A stretch of DNA of 25,957 nucleotides from JAKVCB01 sp963578605. GTDB taxonomy: Bacteria; Planctomycetota; Planctomycetia; Pirellulales; Lacipirellulaceae. Where the stretch lies: contig CAUZEA010000084.1 of NCBI GenBank assembly GCA_963578605.1, forward strand, positions 1 to 25,957, written 5' to 3'. Of the stretch, positions 1-9,035 are shown in pieces. Position 1 is the stretch's first letter. Each line of letters opens with the position of its first letter. A model generated the notes under the pieces. It did not search any database. It saw only the letters and a program-made list of their open reading frames with translations, and was not told the origin of the DNA. A program made the position numbers and the translations under genes.

Positions 1-49
1 GACGAAGCTTCTCAATAATCTGCTTGGTCGTGTGTCGGTTCTTCTTCAT
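1..49 (-). CDS. IS3-family transposase OrfA, N-terminal fragment (runs off window)
   Basis: Read on the minus strand, the window edge encodes MKKNRHTTKQIIEKLR, which matches the start of the helix-turn-helix OrfA of IS3-family elements. In that family OrfA supplies DNA binding and, by frameshifting, fuses to the DDE transposase OrfB. Only 16 codons lie in the window; the rest is to the left. An AAGGA ribosome-binding site lies at 59-63, 9 nt before the ATG, which supports this start. Confidence in the family is good but limited by the short length. Confidence 0.7.
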   Translation of the reverse strand, partial: MKKNRHTTKQIIEKLR

Positions 50-125
50 CTGAGGAAATCCTTTCCGGGCTACGCCCGGATGCGATTCTCTCATAGACCT
101 GGATCAGTTAAAGGGGGGAAGCCCA
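1..125 (-). mobile_element. End of an IS3-like insertion sequence
   Basis: The OrfA start, its ribosome-binding site and about 60 bp of AT/GC-mixed leader lie between the window edge and a DUF1559 coding fragment. The outer end is inferred near 125, where the sequence reads ...AGCCCA, i.e. TGGGCT reading inward; IS3 elements usually begin with TG. A perfect hairpin (TCCGGGC at 64-70, GCCCGGA at 74-80) lies just upstream of the OrfA ribosome-binding site. Hairpins of this kind in IS leaders can limit translation from outside transcripts; that role here is inferred. The other end and any target-site duplication are outside the window. Confidence 0.6.
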
Positions 126-867
126 CCGCTGTTCTGACCAGGCGAATCTGCCGGCAAGCCCATTCTACAATGGCGGATGCTGGAGCGTGCGGGTGTTGCC
201 TTTCCTGGAAGATGGAACCCTGTACGACGTGTTAGATTTTCGTACGGCCGACGCCAATTGGTATATAGATTGCGATCACCACCACGTGTTTCAACAGCGG
301 ATCGAACTGTTTCTCTGCCCCAGCGATCCCCAGGATGAACCGATCGCGTGGGGTACGAACATCTGTCCGGACGGCAAGGCGAAATGGGACTTTTATATGA
401 CCAATATCGGCGGTGTTGCCGACACAAGAATGGCCTGGACCGACGACGGTCGGTGGGAATGCCCGATCGCTATTGGCGACGGCGCACTGGTGAATCGCAA
501 AGAATATCGCGTGAAAGATTATCTGGACGGCACCAGCAAGACGTTGTTCCTAGGCGAGATTACCGGGGGAGCACCCGAATCGAAAGAGGGGTATACTTGG
601 GTTCAATTCAACTTGTTTGATACGTCGCAAGGAATCAATGGGCCTAACACTATTCCTGGCGAAGGCACCTTCATCCCGTTTTTGGCAGATGGCAAAAAAA
701 GTTTTTCCGGCTACCACCCGGACGGTTGCCATTTTGCGTTTGTCGATGGGAGCGCTCATTTTCTCGCGCAGGATATCGACGCTGCCGCTTTGCGTTCCCT
801 GACCACGCGTCGGGGAGTCAGCCGCGATGACAAAACGGATGTGTTTGTCGATAGTGAAGCGTACTGA
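126..867 (+). pseudogene. DUF1559 protein gene, 5' part removed by an insertion sequence
   Basis: The open frame runs from just inside the IS end to the TGA at 865-867. The longest frame with a start codon is a GTG at 187 (226 aa), but DUF1559-like sequence extends upstream of it (NGGCWSVRVLPFLED around 169-213), and an in-frame TAA lies at 109-111 inside the IS. The prepilin-like N-terminus normal for the family (F-T-L-V/I-E-L-L and hydrophobic helix) is absent. The C-terminal H-X9-DG motif is present (HPDGCHFAFVDG, near 716-751). The gene therefore looks like the 3' part of a DUF1559 gene interrupted by the IS. Without the anchor helix the product would not be processed or placed like its relatives, although an internal GTG start cannot be excluded. 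Confidence 0.75.
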
Positions 868-888
868 AAAAACCGGATGGCACTACGC

Positions 889-904
889 ATGCCGACGACG
901 GCAT
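889..904 (+). terminator. Short hairpin after the DUF1559 remnant
   Basis: ATGCCG and CGGCAT form a 6-bp stem with a 4-nt loop, 22 bp after the stop codon. No T-run follows, so an intrinsic terminator is only possible. I see nothing else in 868-1095. Confidence 0.25.
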
Positions 905-1095
905 TCCGTTCTGAAATGCGATCAATCCGCCGGCAGGGAGAGTTTATCAGCCCGCGCGGTTATAAGACGGCAGTGCTGAGCTGCAGCGAATGAGAAGGAC
1001 CATTTCGATTCTTGGCTGTTTTCAAAACACTTGTGGCGCCGGACAATCCTAAAGCATTAGCCCAACGTGCGCACACGCGTTTCTACCGAAGAAAA

Positions 1096-2541
1096 TCAAC
1101 CCAGAATCCCATCCACCACATTGCCGTGCACATCGGTTAGCCGGTGGTCGCGGCTTTGGAAGTGGTAGGTCAATTTTTTGTGATTGATCCCCAGGCAGTG
1201 AAGAATGGTTGCGTTCAGGTCGTGCACATGAACAGGGTCGCGGGTGATGTTGTACGAATAGTCATCGGTCTCACCATACGAGTGGCCAGCCTTGATGCCA
1301 CCACCTGCCAGCCATACGGTGAAGCAACGCGGGTGGTGGTCGCGGCCATAATCATCCGCGGTGAGCCGCCCCTGGCAGTAAACGGTTCGCCCGAACTCTC
1401 CGCCCCAAATGACCAGGGTGTCGTCCAGTAGGCCCCGCTCGTCCAGGTCTTTGACCAACCCGGCCGTGGCCTGGTCGGTTGCGCGACATTGCCTGGTAAT
1501 ATCGTGCGGAAGTTTCGTATGCTGATCCCACCCGCGGTGAAAGAGTTGCACAAACCGGACTCCGCGTTCGCTGAGTCTTCGCGCGAGCAGGCAGTTGTAG
1601 GCAAAGGTTCCCGGCTTCTGGGCATCGGCGCCATAAAGGTCAAAAGTGCTTTGTGGCTCGTCGGAAACATCGGTCAGCTCGGGCACCGACGTTTGCATGC
1701 GGTAGGCAAGTTCGTATTGCGCGATTCGGGTAGCAATCTCCGGGTCACCAACTTCCTCCAACTTGAGTTGGTTAAGGCTCGCCAGGTCGTCAAGAAACCG
1801 TCGGCGGGCTGGTCCTCCGATGCCGGGCGGGTCAGAGAGATAAAGTACCGGATCGCCAACGGAACGAAATTTAACGCCCTGGTACTTGGTTGCCAGAAAG
1901 CCACTGCCCCAAAGTCGGTCATAGAGCGGCTGGCCAATCCGGCTGGAGACCATGGCCACGAAAGCCGGCAAGTTTTGGTTTTCGCTTCCCAGCCCGTAAG
2001 AGACCCATGCCCCGGCACTTGGCCGACCTGCCAGTTGGGCCCCGGTTTGGAAAAAGGTAATCGCCGGGTCGTGATTGATCGCCTCGGTGTACATCGACTT
2101 GATGAAACACAATTTGTCGACGACTTGTGCCGTGTGTGGAAGTAGGTCACTGACCCACGCGCCGCTTTCTCCATGCTGAGCAAACTTGAAGATCGAGGGG
2201 ACAACCGGAAAGCTGGATTGCGAAGAGGTCATGCCGGTGAGCCGCTGGCCCTTGCGGATCGACTCGGGCAACTCCTCTCTTCGCCGTGCAGCAAGCTGCG
2301 GTTTGTAATCGAACAGGTCGAGTTGCGAGGGTGCCCCGGACTGAAAAAGATAGATCACCCGCCTGGCGCGGGGCGCAAAATTCGGGAAGCCAGCAAGCCC
2401 GCCTGCCACATCACGACTTGCTTCCGCAGGTACCTGGTCACCAAGCAGCGATGCCAGCGCGGCAGCACCCACGCCTCCCGCTGTACGGCCAAATAGCTGC
2501 CGCCGGGTCAAACTGCGTCTTTTGTCCATTAATGGATCCAT
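1096..2541 (-). CDS. DUF1501 domain protein, Tat-exported
   Basis: The 481-aa product matches the planctomycete DUF1501 family. The N-terminus has a twin-arginine signal (TRRQLF at residues 12-17) followed by a hydrophobic stretch, so export in folded form by the Tat system is expected. Family hallmarks include WGGEFGRT at 379-386, GRDHHP at 399-404 and the following glycine-rich AGGGIKAGHSYGET. DUF1501 proteins are related to the alkaline phosphatase/sulfatase fold, but their substrate is not established. The gene begins 7 bp after the stop codon of the DUF1549/DUF1553 gene on the same strand, the usual pairing for these families, so the two probably form one transcript. The start chosen (ATG at 2539-2541) has a GAGAG-type ribosome-binding site overlapping the end of the upstream gene; a second ATG four codons downstream is also possible. 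Confidence 0.93.
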   Translation of the reverse strand: MDPLMDKRRSLTRRQLFGRTAGGVGAAALASLLGDQVPAEASRDVAGGLAGFPNFAPRARRVIYLFQSGAPSQLDLFDYKPQLAARRREELPESIRKGQRLTGMTSSQSSFPVVPSIFKFAQHGESGAWVSDLLPHTAQVVDKLCFIKSMYTEAINHDPAITFFQTGAQLAGRPSAGAWVSYGLGSENQNLPAFVAMVSSRIGQPLYDRLWGSGFLATKYQGVKFRSVGDPVLYLSDPPGIGGPARRRFLDDLASLNQLKLEEVGDPEIATRIAQYELAYRMQTSVPELTDVSDEPQSTFDLYGADAQKPGTFAYNCLLARRLSERGVRFVQLFHRGWDQHTKLPHDITRQCRATDQATAGLVKDLDERGLLDDTLVIWGGEFGRTVYCQGRLTADDYGRDHHPRCFTVWLAGGGIKAGHSYGETDDYSYNITRDPVHVHDLNATILHCLGINHKKLTYHFQSRDHRLTDVHGNVVDGILG

Positions 2542-2548
2542 CGCGCTC

Positions 2549-5506
2549 TCACTCTTTGGTAATGGTCTCGTCCAGGTTCAGAATCAAGCTGGCAATGGTT
2601 GTGTACGCAGCAAGTTCGCACGGCTCATGCTGTTCGTTGACAGGATGGTCGCCGATCTTGAGCAATCCCTCAGCCAAGGTTGGATCCTGACGGAATCGAT
2701 CGAGATGGTAATCAAGCCCGGCCAGCAAGATGCGGGTCTCGTCGCCGCGCGGACGACGTGCCGTCGCGAAGCGAAACGCAAGGGTAATCCGCTCTTGGGG
2801 ATCTTCGTGGGTCGACATCACCCGCTGGGCAAGTGCCCGGGATGCCTCGACAAACGTAACGTCGTTCATCAGGGCCAATGCTTGTAGTGGCGTGTTAGTG
2901 CGCGATCGTCGCAGGGTGCAGGACTCTCGTGCGGTCGCATCGAACGTGACCATCGTGGGTGGTGCAATCGTGCGCTTCCAAAAAGTGTACATGCTACGTC
3001 GGTATAGATTCGGGCCTTCAGACTGCTGGTAAGCGCCTGCGCCCAACGTCAGCTCTGCCCAGAGATCCTTCGGCTGGTACGGTTTGACCGACGGGCCGCC
3101 AACGGCCTCGGCAAGCAGGCCGCTGGCCGCCAGGGCCTGGTCACGAATCACCTCGGCCGGCAGGCGGACCCGTGGGCCACGGGCGAGCAGGGTGTTTTCC
3201 GGATCGGTCAATTCTGTGGGAGTTGTTGCTGCCGTAGCGCTGCCAGCCAGCGATTGGGCCCGGTGTACACGAGACGACTGCCGGTAGGTTGCCGACGTGA
3301 CGATCACACTAAGCATGTGCCGGGTATCCCAGCCGCTATCAATAAACTCGGTCGCCAGCCAGTCAAGTAGTTTCGGGTGGCTTGGCCGCTCGCCCTGAAC
3401 CCCAAAATCCTCTTCCGTCTTGACCAGACCCGTTCCAAAGAGCATTCTCCAAAACCGGTTGACGGTAACCCGGGCGGTTAATGGATTGGCTGGGTCGACG
3501 AGCCATTGCGCAAACCCAAGGCGATTGTTCGGGACATTTTTGGGCAGCGATGGCAGGATGGCTGGCACACCCGGCGAGACAGGTTCACCCGGTTTGTCAT
3601 ACTCGCCGCGAATTAGGACAAAGGAGTCCCGCGGGGTCTCCATTTCCTGCATCACCATCACCGTCGAAATGGCTTCCTTCAGTGCCCGCTGTTTTTCCCG
3701 CAGGGTCACCACGCGATCGTAGGCCAAGCGGATTGCCTCGGGGGCTGGCTGGCTCAGGAAATAAGCACGCAATTTTGTCCGATCGGCTGGGGTTCGCTCG
3801 GCCGGTGGCGTGGCGACCAGGGCATCTAACAATTTGGCGTTGGCGACGATCTCGACCTCAGCCGCCGACAGATCACGATCGTAAATGGTGAGGTCGTCGA
3901 TCCGCCCCACAAAGTCGCTCTGCCCAGCCCCAATCCGCAGGGGTTCAGAGCCAAGGATAAATGTCTGATTGATAAAGTCGTGGTGAACGACCAAGGGTTC
4001 CTCTTGAGCGTTGATAAAGATTTTGATGCCAGCTGCTTTGCGGGAGCCATCGTACGTCATCATCACATGATGCCACTTGTTGAGATCAAGCGACCGGGTC
4101 GTTTCCACGCGGATCGAATCGTCCAACCAACGGACGACCAGGTTGACTTGAATGCGACCATTTTCCAGGTGGACGTAATAGCCCTTTTCTTGAGCAATCG
4201 GAACCATCCGGGAGACGACCGTACCGCTCTTCGACTGCGGATAGATCCAGGCACCCAGAGAAAAGTTATCGAAGTAGTCGAATTCGGCCACGTCCCCGGC
4301 ATCGACGGTCAAACCTTGACGACACTCGACCGCTTTACCGCTAGCGCCCGCGACAAACGATCCGGCACCCTCGCTGAATTTTCCTGGTTCCACCTGGCCT
4401 ACCGCGTTGGCCAGGTCACCGTCCAGCTTGTAACGGGCGATCAAACCGCGCGGGATCGTCCAGTCAAGCTCGCTCTCGGGTGGGGCCGACGTTGTTGGCA
4501 CGTCAGGTCCAGTGCCCTCGGCGTCGTTTGCGTGACTGCTCAGTAAGTTTTCCCAGTCCTTTTGGGAAGCCTCGATCTGGTCGGCAATCGCCTGGAAATC
4601 ATCCTCGGCGCTGGCTAACTCTTGCTTCAGTTGCACCAATTGCTTTTGCTGCTGGCGGGTCGGCGCCGGGATATAGGGCGGGGAATTACCGTCCTTGATC
4701 GCTCGGCCGTACTCGGGCACGTTGTTGAAATAGGCGAAAAGCTGATAGAACTCTTTTTGAGTGAAGGGATCGTACTTGTGATCATGACACCGGGCGCAGC
4801 CCAGGGTCAGACCGAGCCATACCGTGGCGGTGGTATCGACACGGTCGACCACGTATTCGACTTCATACTCCTCGGGGATAACACCCCCTTCGGCATTGCC
4901 GCGGTGGTTGCGATTGAAACCGCTTGCGATTCGCTGATCGAGCGTGGCCGCTGGTAACATGTCACCCGCGAGCTGTTCGATCGTGAACTGGTCAAACGGC
5001 ATATTCTGGTCGAAAGCTTCAATCACCCAGTCGCGCCAACGCCACATATATCGGGGGCCATCGGTCTGGTATCCGCTCGTGTCGGCATAGCGGGCCAGGT
5101 CGAGCCAGATCAGGGCCATCCGCTCGGCGTAGCGTTTGGATTGCAACAAGCGGTCCACGACGCGCCGGTAGGCCTCTTCTGGAGAGACCTCGTGATCGGC
5201 CAGAAAAGCGTCCACTTCAGCTGGCGCAGGCGGCAGGCCGGTCAGGTCGAGCGTCACGCGGCGGATCAGGGTGACCGGGTCGGTCGGCGGCGATGGTTGC
5301 ATTCCCTCTCGATCCAGTCGAGCCAGCACAAAGTGATCGATGGCGCTGGTTGGCCAGGTGTCGTTGGAGGTCACCGGCAGAGAGTGTCGCTGGGGCGGGA
5401 CGAATGCCCAGTGCTCTGCCGGCGCGGCATGCCCGGTTTGGACTGCGCAGATGCACCAGTACAGAACTGCGACGCAGGTCATCCAGCGAGGCCGAAAAAC
5501 TCTCAT
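2549..5506 (-). CDS. DUF1549 - LamG-like - DUF1553 exported protein (PSCyt2/PSD1 type)
   Basis: The 985-aa protein has a signal peptide (residues 1-28), then a DUF1549/PSCyt2 domain (about 45-260) containing the cytochrome-c-like CxxCH motif C237-A-R-C240-H241 followed by DHKYDPF. A short helical, Gln/Glu/Lys-rich linker (about 283-325) leads to a LamG/concanavalin-like beta-sandwich (about 350-555, with WHHVMMTYDG at 478-487). The DUF1553/PSD1 domain follows (about 655-965, with NRFWRMLFG and NTPLQALALMND). The N-terminal PSCyt1 haem domain found in some relatives is absent. The family is typical of Planctomycetes and is often linked to degradation of sulfated or complex polysaccharides, but its reaction is not known. 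The LamG-like part suggests carbohydrate or protein binding (inferred). It is the first gene of a pair with the DUF1501 gene. Confidence 0.93.
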   Translation of the reverse strand: MRVFRPRWMTCVAVLYWCICAVQTGHAAPAEHWAFVPPQRHSLPVTSNDTWPTSAIDHFVLARLDREGMQPSPPTDPVTLIRRVTLDLTGLPPAPAEVDAFLADHEVSPEEAYRRVVDRLLQSKRYAERMALIWLDLARYADTSGYQTDGPRYMWRWRDWVIEAFDQNMPFDQFTIEQLAGDMLPAATLDQRIASGFNRNHRGNAEGGVIPEEYEVEYVVDRVDTTATVWLGLTLGCARCHDHKYDPFTQKEFYQLFAYFNNVPEYGRAIKDGNSPPYIPAPTRQQQKQLVQLKQELASAEDDFQAIADQIEASQKDWENLLSSHANDAEGTGPDVPTTSAPPESELDWTIPRGLIARYKLDGDLANAVGQVEPGKFSEGAGSFVAGASGKAVECRQGLTVDAGDVAEFDYFDNFSLGAWIYPQSKSGTVVSRMVPIAQEKGYYVHLENGRIQVNLVVRWLDDSIRVETTRSLDLNKWHHVMMTYDGSRKAAGIKIFINAQEEPLVVHHDFINQTFILGSEPLRIGAGQSDFVGRIDDLTIYDRDLSAAEVEIVANAKLLDALVATPPAERTPADRTKLRAYFLSQPAPEAIRLAYDRVVTLREKQRALKEAISTVMVMQEMETPRDSFVLIRGEYDKPGEPVSPGVPAILPSLPKNVPNNRLGFAQWLVDPANPLTARVTVNRFWRMLFGTGLVKTEEDFGVQGERPSHPKLLDWLATEFIDSGWDTRHMLSVIVTSATYRQSSRVHRAQSLAGSATAATTPTELTDPENTLLARGPRVRLPAEVIRDQALAASGLLAEAVGGPSVKPYQPKDLWAELTLGAGAYQQSEGPNLYRRSMYTFWKRTIAPPTMVTFDATARESCTLRRSRTNTPLQALALMNDVTFVEASRALAQRVMSTHEDPQERITLAFRFATARRPRGDETRILLAGLDYHLDRFRQDPTLAEGLLKIGDHPVNEQHEPCELAAYTTIASLILNLDETITKE

Positions 5507-5512
5507 TCTGTG

Positions 5513-5518
5513 ATTATA
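5513..5518 (-). promoter_or_regulatory. TATAAT -10 box very close to the start codon
   Basis: On the minus strand a perfect TATAAT lies 6 nt before the ATG of the DUF1549/DUF1553 gene, and no ribosome-binding site is visible between them. Transcription would start at or next to the ATG, giving a leaderless message. The -35 region is weak (ATGTTC at 17-bp spacing). Confidence 0.4.
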
Positions 5519-6163
5519 CCACTAGAAGTGTCAGCGAACATCCAGGTTTCGCTGCTATTGTACCCAGCCGGCACCGCCCGCTAGCCGGTTTCAGGTATCT
5601 TTGTTTTGGGTCCGGACTTTACGGCCCACAGAACACTCAACGCAGCTGCAACCGTGCATCACGTAGCGGCCGGATATCGCTCACCTTGGCCCTTGCGATG
5701 ACCTGACCACTGTCCCAGAAGGCCAGTCTCGCGCCGACAGCAGTTCGCTGCCTGGTGAATCCCTCATGCGATGGCCCGTCTGAGCGTGGGGTACGGGCTG
5801 GTCGACGTTCCCGAGTGGTTCGTCGTGGATGTAGCGGTAACCATTACGGTTGCCGCTGATGATCCAGCGTCAGGGCCCCGGTGGTGGTGGTGTCAAGGAG
5901 GATTCCCTGGAATTTTATCGTGAGTTCACCATGCCGCGTTGCGGTACAATGTCATGAGTGAACGAGCCTTTTGATTGCTCCTGAGGGATTTTTTGGGCAA
6001 TCGGGGGGCCTCATCTGGTGCAACTCGGAATTCCAGCGTTGTACTCGCCACATGATCCAGCGCTATTGGGCTCAAGGTCGTTGCTACGGCGCCCTTTGCA
6101 AGTACGATAACAGGTCCCAATCATATTTCTCCCTACCGCATAGTAATGGGATGACCATTCAAC
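5519..6163. other. Intergenic region between divergent transcripts
   Basis: This region separates the minus-strand DUF1549/DUF1501 pair from the plus-strand FG-GAP genes. No convincing gene was found. Short open stretches on the minus strand around 5655-5850 could be decayed coding sequence but match no family I recognise. An imperfect inverted repeat (AGCGGTAACC at 5833-5842, GGTTGCCGCT at 5848-5857) could form a 10-bp hairpin with one G-T pair. A TACAAT at 5945-5950 could be a -10 box for the FG-GAP operon, but no good -35 box accompanies it. Confidence 0.4.
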
Positions 6164-6173
6164 AGGAGGCGAC

Positions 6174-9035
6174 ATGAGAACATACCCAATTCTCGCAGGC
6201 ATAGTATTCGGTTTGCTGGCTGGGTCAGCGGCGGTCGGCCAACAGGTTTGGCGCGAGAGCAGTTATGAAGACTTCCGTGACGGCACCTTCAACGATGGTG
6301 GAGCTAACATGTACGTCTCCGCGCAAGGACGCATGCAGACGATCAACCGGTGGGATGTGAACGACGATGGATATGTCGACATCGTCCTTTGCAACACACA
6401 TCCGATCGTCGAAGCACTCGATCTTGCCATTTACTGGGGTAACAGTCGGGACTTCAGCCCGAAACGAAGGAGTTACCTGCCGGTTGATGGGGCTCAAGCG
6501 GTTGCGTCGGCAGATTTCAATAACGACGGCCGGCTCGATCTTGCCGTGGCGAACTACTCCAATGGCACTTGGACGGAGATGGATTCGTTCGCTTTCTTCG
6601 GAACGAAACCTCGAACCAGCGAACTTGCGAAGCATCCCACCTCTGCACGCGAGTTATTCCCGGAGCGGCTGAACTTGCCTACAAAAGCCGCGCAAGGCGT
6701 TGCTTGTGCCGATTTCAATCGAGACGGCTTTGTCGACATCGTGTATGCCCAGTCAGCTGGCCATTGGGAATACCGGCGCGATCGCGACCAGGAATATCGT
6801 TCTCCCAGTCGCATCTACTGGGGGGCTGCGGGTGGATTCACCCCTGACCAGTATCTGGACCTGCCTGCCCAGGGTGCAACGGCTGTGGCGGCTGCGGATT
6901 TGAATGACGACGGCTGGCCCGAAGTGGTTTTTGCAAATCAATCCGGCACCGAGAACACTGAAATCCCCTGCTACGTCTACTGGGGCGGTGCTGAAGGATT
7001 TTCTCCAAAGCACCGCAGTGAACTGCCTGCTAACGGCGCAAACGCGGTGACTCTTGCCGACGTGAACAACGACCAGCATCCGGACATTGTGATTGCAAAC
7101 GGGCTGGGAGAGGTTTCGGTCGCGTATTTGAACCAAAACGGGGGGTTCAATCCGCAGGATCATGTGAAATTCCCAACCTCTGCTGCGAAAGGTTGTGCGG
7201 TTGCGGACTTCAACCAGGACGGCTATGCCGACGTGTTTTTCTCAAATCACGAGAACCACAAGAATCGAATTACCGATTCGTTCCTCTATTTCGGTTCGGA
7301 TACTGGGTTCAAGGTGGAAGACCGCCAACCCATCGGTACCATCGGTGCCTGGGGCGCTTCTGCCGCCGACCTGAATGGGGATGGTTGGGTCGACTTGTTC
7401 GTTTCGAATTACCAGGAGCATTACTCCTACGAGGTCCCCTCGTTTGTCTACTGGAATTCACCCCAGGGATTTGACAGTTCGCTGCGCACCCCCATCTACG
7501 AACATGGGGCCACGGGAAACTGCCTGGCCGATTTCGACGGCGACGGTCATTTGGATATCCTGGTTTGCTCGTTCATCGCCGGGTCACGTGGTGATTACGA
7601 CCGCAACTATGTTTACCTGGGGGACTCTAAGGGGCAGTTCAGTGCTGGGCGGCGATTGGAATTGGCCGGAAGGGAGTCGTACGAATTTGCCATCGCCGAC
7701 TTTGACGACGATGGGATGGTCGACCTGGCATCGACAAACTCCGGAGAAGTCACACGCCGCGACAACGAAACGTGGATCTACTGGAACGAAAATCAAACCT
7801 TCCACCCGTGGCGAATTACCGGTTTGTCGAGCTATTTGTCGTTGGGTGTCGAATGCTCGGACCTGGACAAAGACGGATATCTCGATCTGCTCGTGCAAAA
7901 TTTTGCTCCCGATCCGCGTGCAACGCAGCCAGGGTCGCACATCTATTGGGGGAGCGCAGACGGGTTTGTTGCTACCGACCGTACGACGTACCCACATTAC
8001 TCTCGGATACCGGCGATTGCCGACCTGAATCAGGACGGCCACCTCGACATTGTCTGTGGGACCGGCATGAAACGCTGGGCACCCCATCAAACGGGGGCGG
8101 TGATTTACTGGGGAGATGGGTCGCGGTACTACGGCACAGAGCACAAGACGCTGCTCGACGATACGTCCGGAGTAGCGCAGCCAGAAATTGCTGATCTCAA
8201 TAAGGACGGCTTGCTCGACATCGTGCTTGCGAACGGAGGCTTTGGTGTCAACGCGCTCGTGTTGTACGGCAACAAGGAAGGGGATTTTAACAAGAGCAGA
8301 CGTGACGAGTTGCCGATCGAGGCCAGCAGTACGTGTTCGATTGCCGACGTCGATCAGGATGGCTGGTTGGATATTGTCTTTCCTTCGTACAAGGCGGAGG
8401 GACCGCCCGTGAGCCGCACTACGATATCCCGCATTTGGCGCGGCGGGCCGAAAGGGTTTCAAAAAGATCGCATGGTCCGGCTTCCCACCCACTCCGGAAC
8501 CGGGTCGCTCGTTAGCGACTTCAATCGGGATGGGTATCCCGACGTATTTCTATACTGTCACCGCAAGGAAGGTAGTTCGGAAGAGGTCGGCAACTTTGGT
8601 GATCACGATACGAGTTGCTTTCTCTATTGGGGGGCTGCCGACGGCTTCGACCCAAAGCGGCGACTGGCGGTTCCCAGTCTCGGTGTTCACAATGATGCCG
8701 GAGTCGATATTGGCCACCGTTACAACCGTCGATTTCAATTCGAGTATCTCTCTTCTCCTTACAAAACCGCAGGCAGAAAACCAGTGCGGATTGATTGGTC
8801 GGCAGAAGAACCCCATGGCACATCGGTGAAGTTTCAACTGCGTGTCGCAGCCGACAAGGAGGGATTGGCAACAGCCAGCTGGCAGGGTGCGGATGGCATC
8901 CGCAGCTATTTCACAAACCGTAACACATCGGTAAAGCTCCCCGAGGGCAACTGGATCCAGTACAAGGCCGTGCTCGATACCGTCAACGGTGCGTCTTCGC
9001 CCGTCCTGAACAGTGTGGAGGTGCATTTCGAGTAA
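6174..9035 (+). CDS. Secreted FG-GAP/VCBS repeat protein, 14 Asp-rich motifs
   Basis: The 953-aa protein starts at an ATG preceded by a strong AGGAGG (6164-6169, 4 nt spacing) and has a signal peptide (about residues 1-22, ending ...AAVG). Between about residues 60 and 790 there are 14 copies of a D-x-[ND]-x-D-G-x-x-[DE] calcium-loop motif such as DVNDDGYVD and DFNRDGYPD, each followed by hydrophobic strand residues. Most repeats also carry a Y-W-G strand. FG-GAP/VCBS repeats form beta-propeller blades, so 14 repeats fit two seven-bladed propellers (inferred). A separate C-terminal beta-rich domain (about 854-953) contains FQLRVA and SWQGADG. The substrate is unknown; extracellular adhesion or polysaccharide binding is plausible. 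The next gene is a paralog with the same architecture and overlaps by 23 bp. Confidence 0.92.
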   Translation: MRTYPILAGIVFGLLAGSAAVGQQVWRESSYEDFRDGTFNDGGANMYVSAQGRMQTINRWDVNDDGYVDIVLCNTHPIVEALDLAIYWGNSRDFSPKRRSYLPVDGAQAVASADFNNDGRLDLAVANYSNGTWTEMDSFAFFGTKPRTSELAKHPTSARELFPERLNLPTKAAQGVACADFNRDGFVDIVYAQSAGHWEYRRDRDQEYRSPSRIYWGAAGGFTPDQYLDLPAQGATAVAAADLNDDGWPEVVFANQSGTENTEIPCYVYWGGAEGFSPKHRSELPANGANAVTLADVNNDQHPDIVIANGLGEVSVAYLNQNGGFNPQDHVKFPTSAAKGCAVADFNQDGYADVFFSNHENHKNRITDSFLYFGSDTGFKVEDRQPIGTIGAWGASAADLNGDGWVDLFVSNYQEHYSYEVPSFVYWNSPQGFDSSLRTPIYEHGATGNCLADFDGDGHLDILVCSFIAGSRGDYDRNYVYLGDSKGQFSAGRRLELAGRESYEFAIADFDDDGMVDLASTNSGEVTRRDNETWIYWNENQTFHPWRITGLSSYLSLGVECSDLDKDGYLDLLVQNFAPDPRATQPGSHIYWGSADGFVATDRTTYPHYSRIPAIADLNQDGHLDIVCGTGMKRWAPHQTGAVIYWGDGSRYYGTEHKTLLDDTSGVAQPEIADLNKDGLLDIVLANGGFGVNALVLYGNKEGDFNKSRRDELPIEASSTCSIADVDQDGWLDIVFPSYKAEGPPVSRTTISRIWRGGPKGFQKDRMVRLPTHSGTGSLVSDFNRDGYPDVFLYCHRKEGSSEEVGNFGDHDTSCFLYWGAADGFDPKRRLAVPSLGVHNDAGVDIGHRYNRRFQFEYLSSPYKTAGRKPVRIDWSAEEPHGTSVKFQLRVAADKEGLATASWQGADGIRSYFTNRNTSVKLPEGNWIQYKAVLDTVNGASSPVLNSVEVHFE

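Noticed and set aside
1489..2145. 218-aa frame antisense to the DUF1501 gene
   Set aside because: It lies fully inside a well-supported gene on the other strand and matches no family; it is a shadow of GC-rich codon use.
5655..5860. Minus-strand open stretch as a gene remnant
   Set aside because: Two frames are partly open, but neither gave a recognisable domain, so no pseudogene is claimed.
7584..8492. 302-aa frame antisense to the first FG-GAP gene
   Set aside because: Shadow of the repeated Asp/Gly-rich motifs; the periodic sequence mirrors the sense repeats and has no ribosome-binding site.
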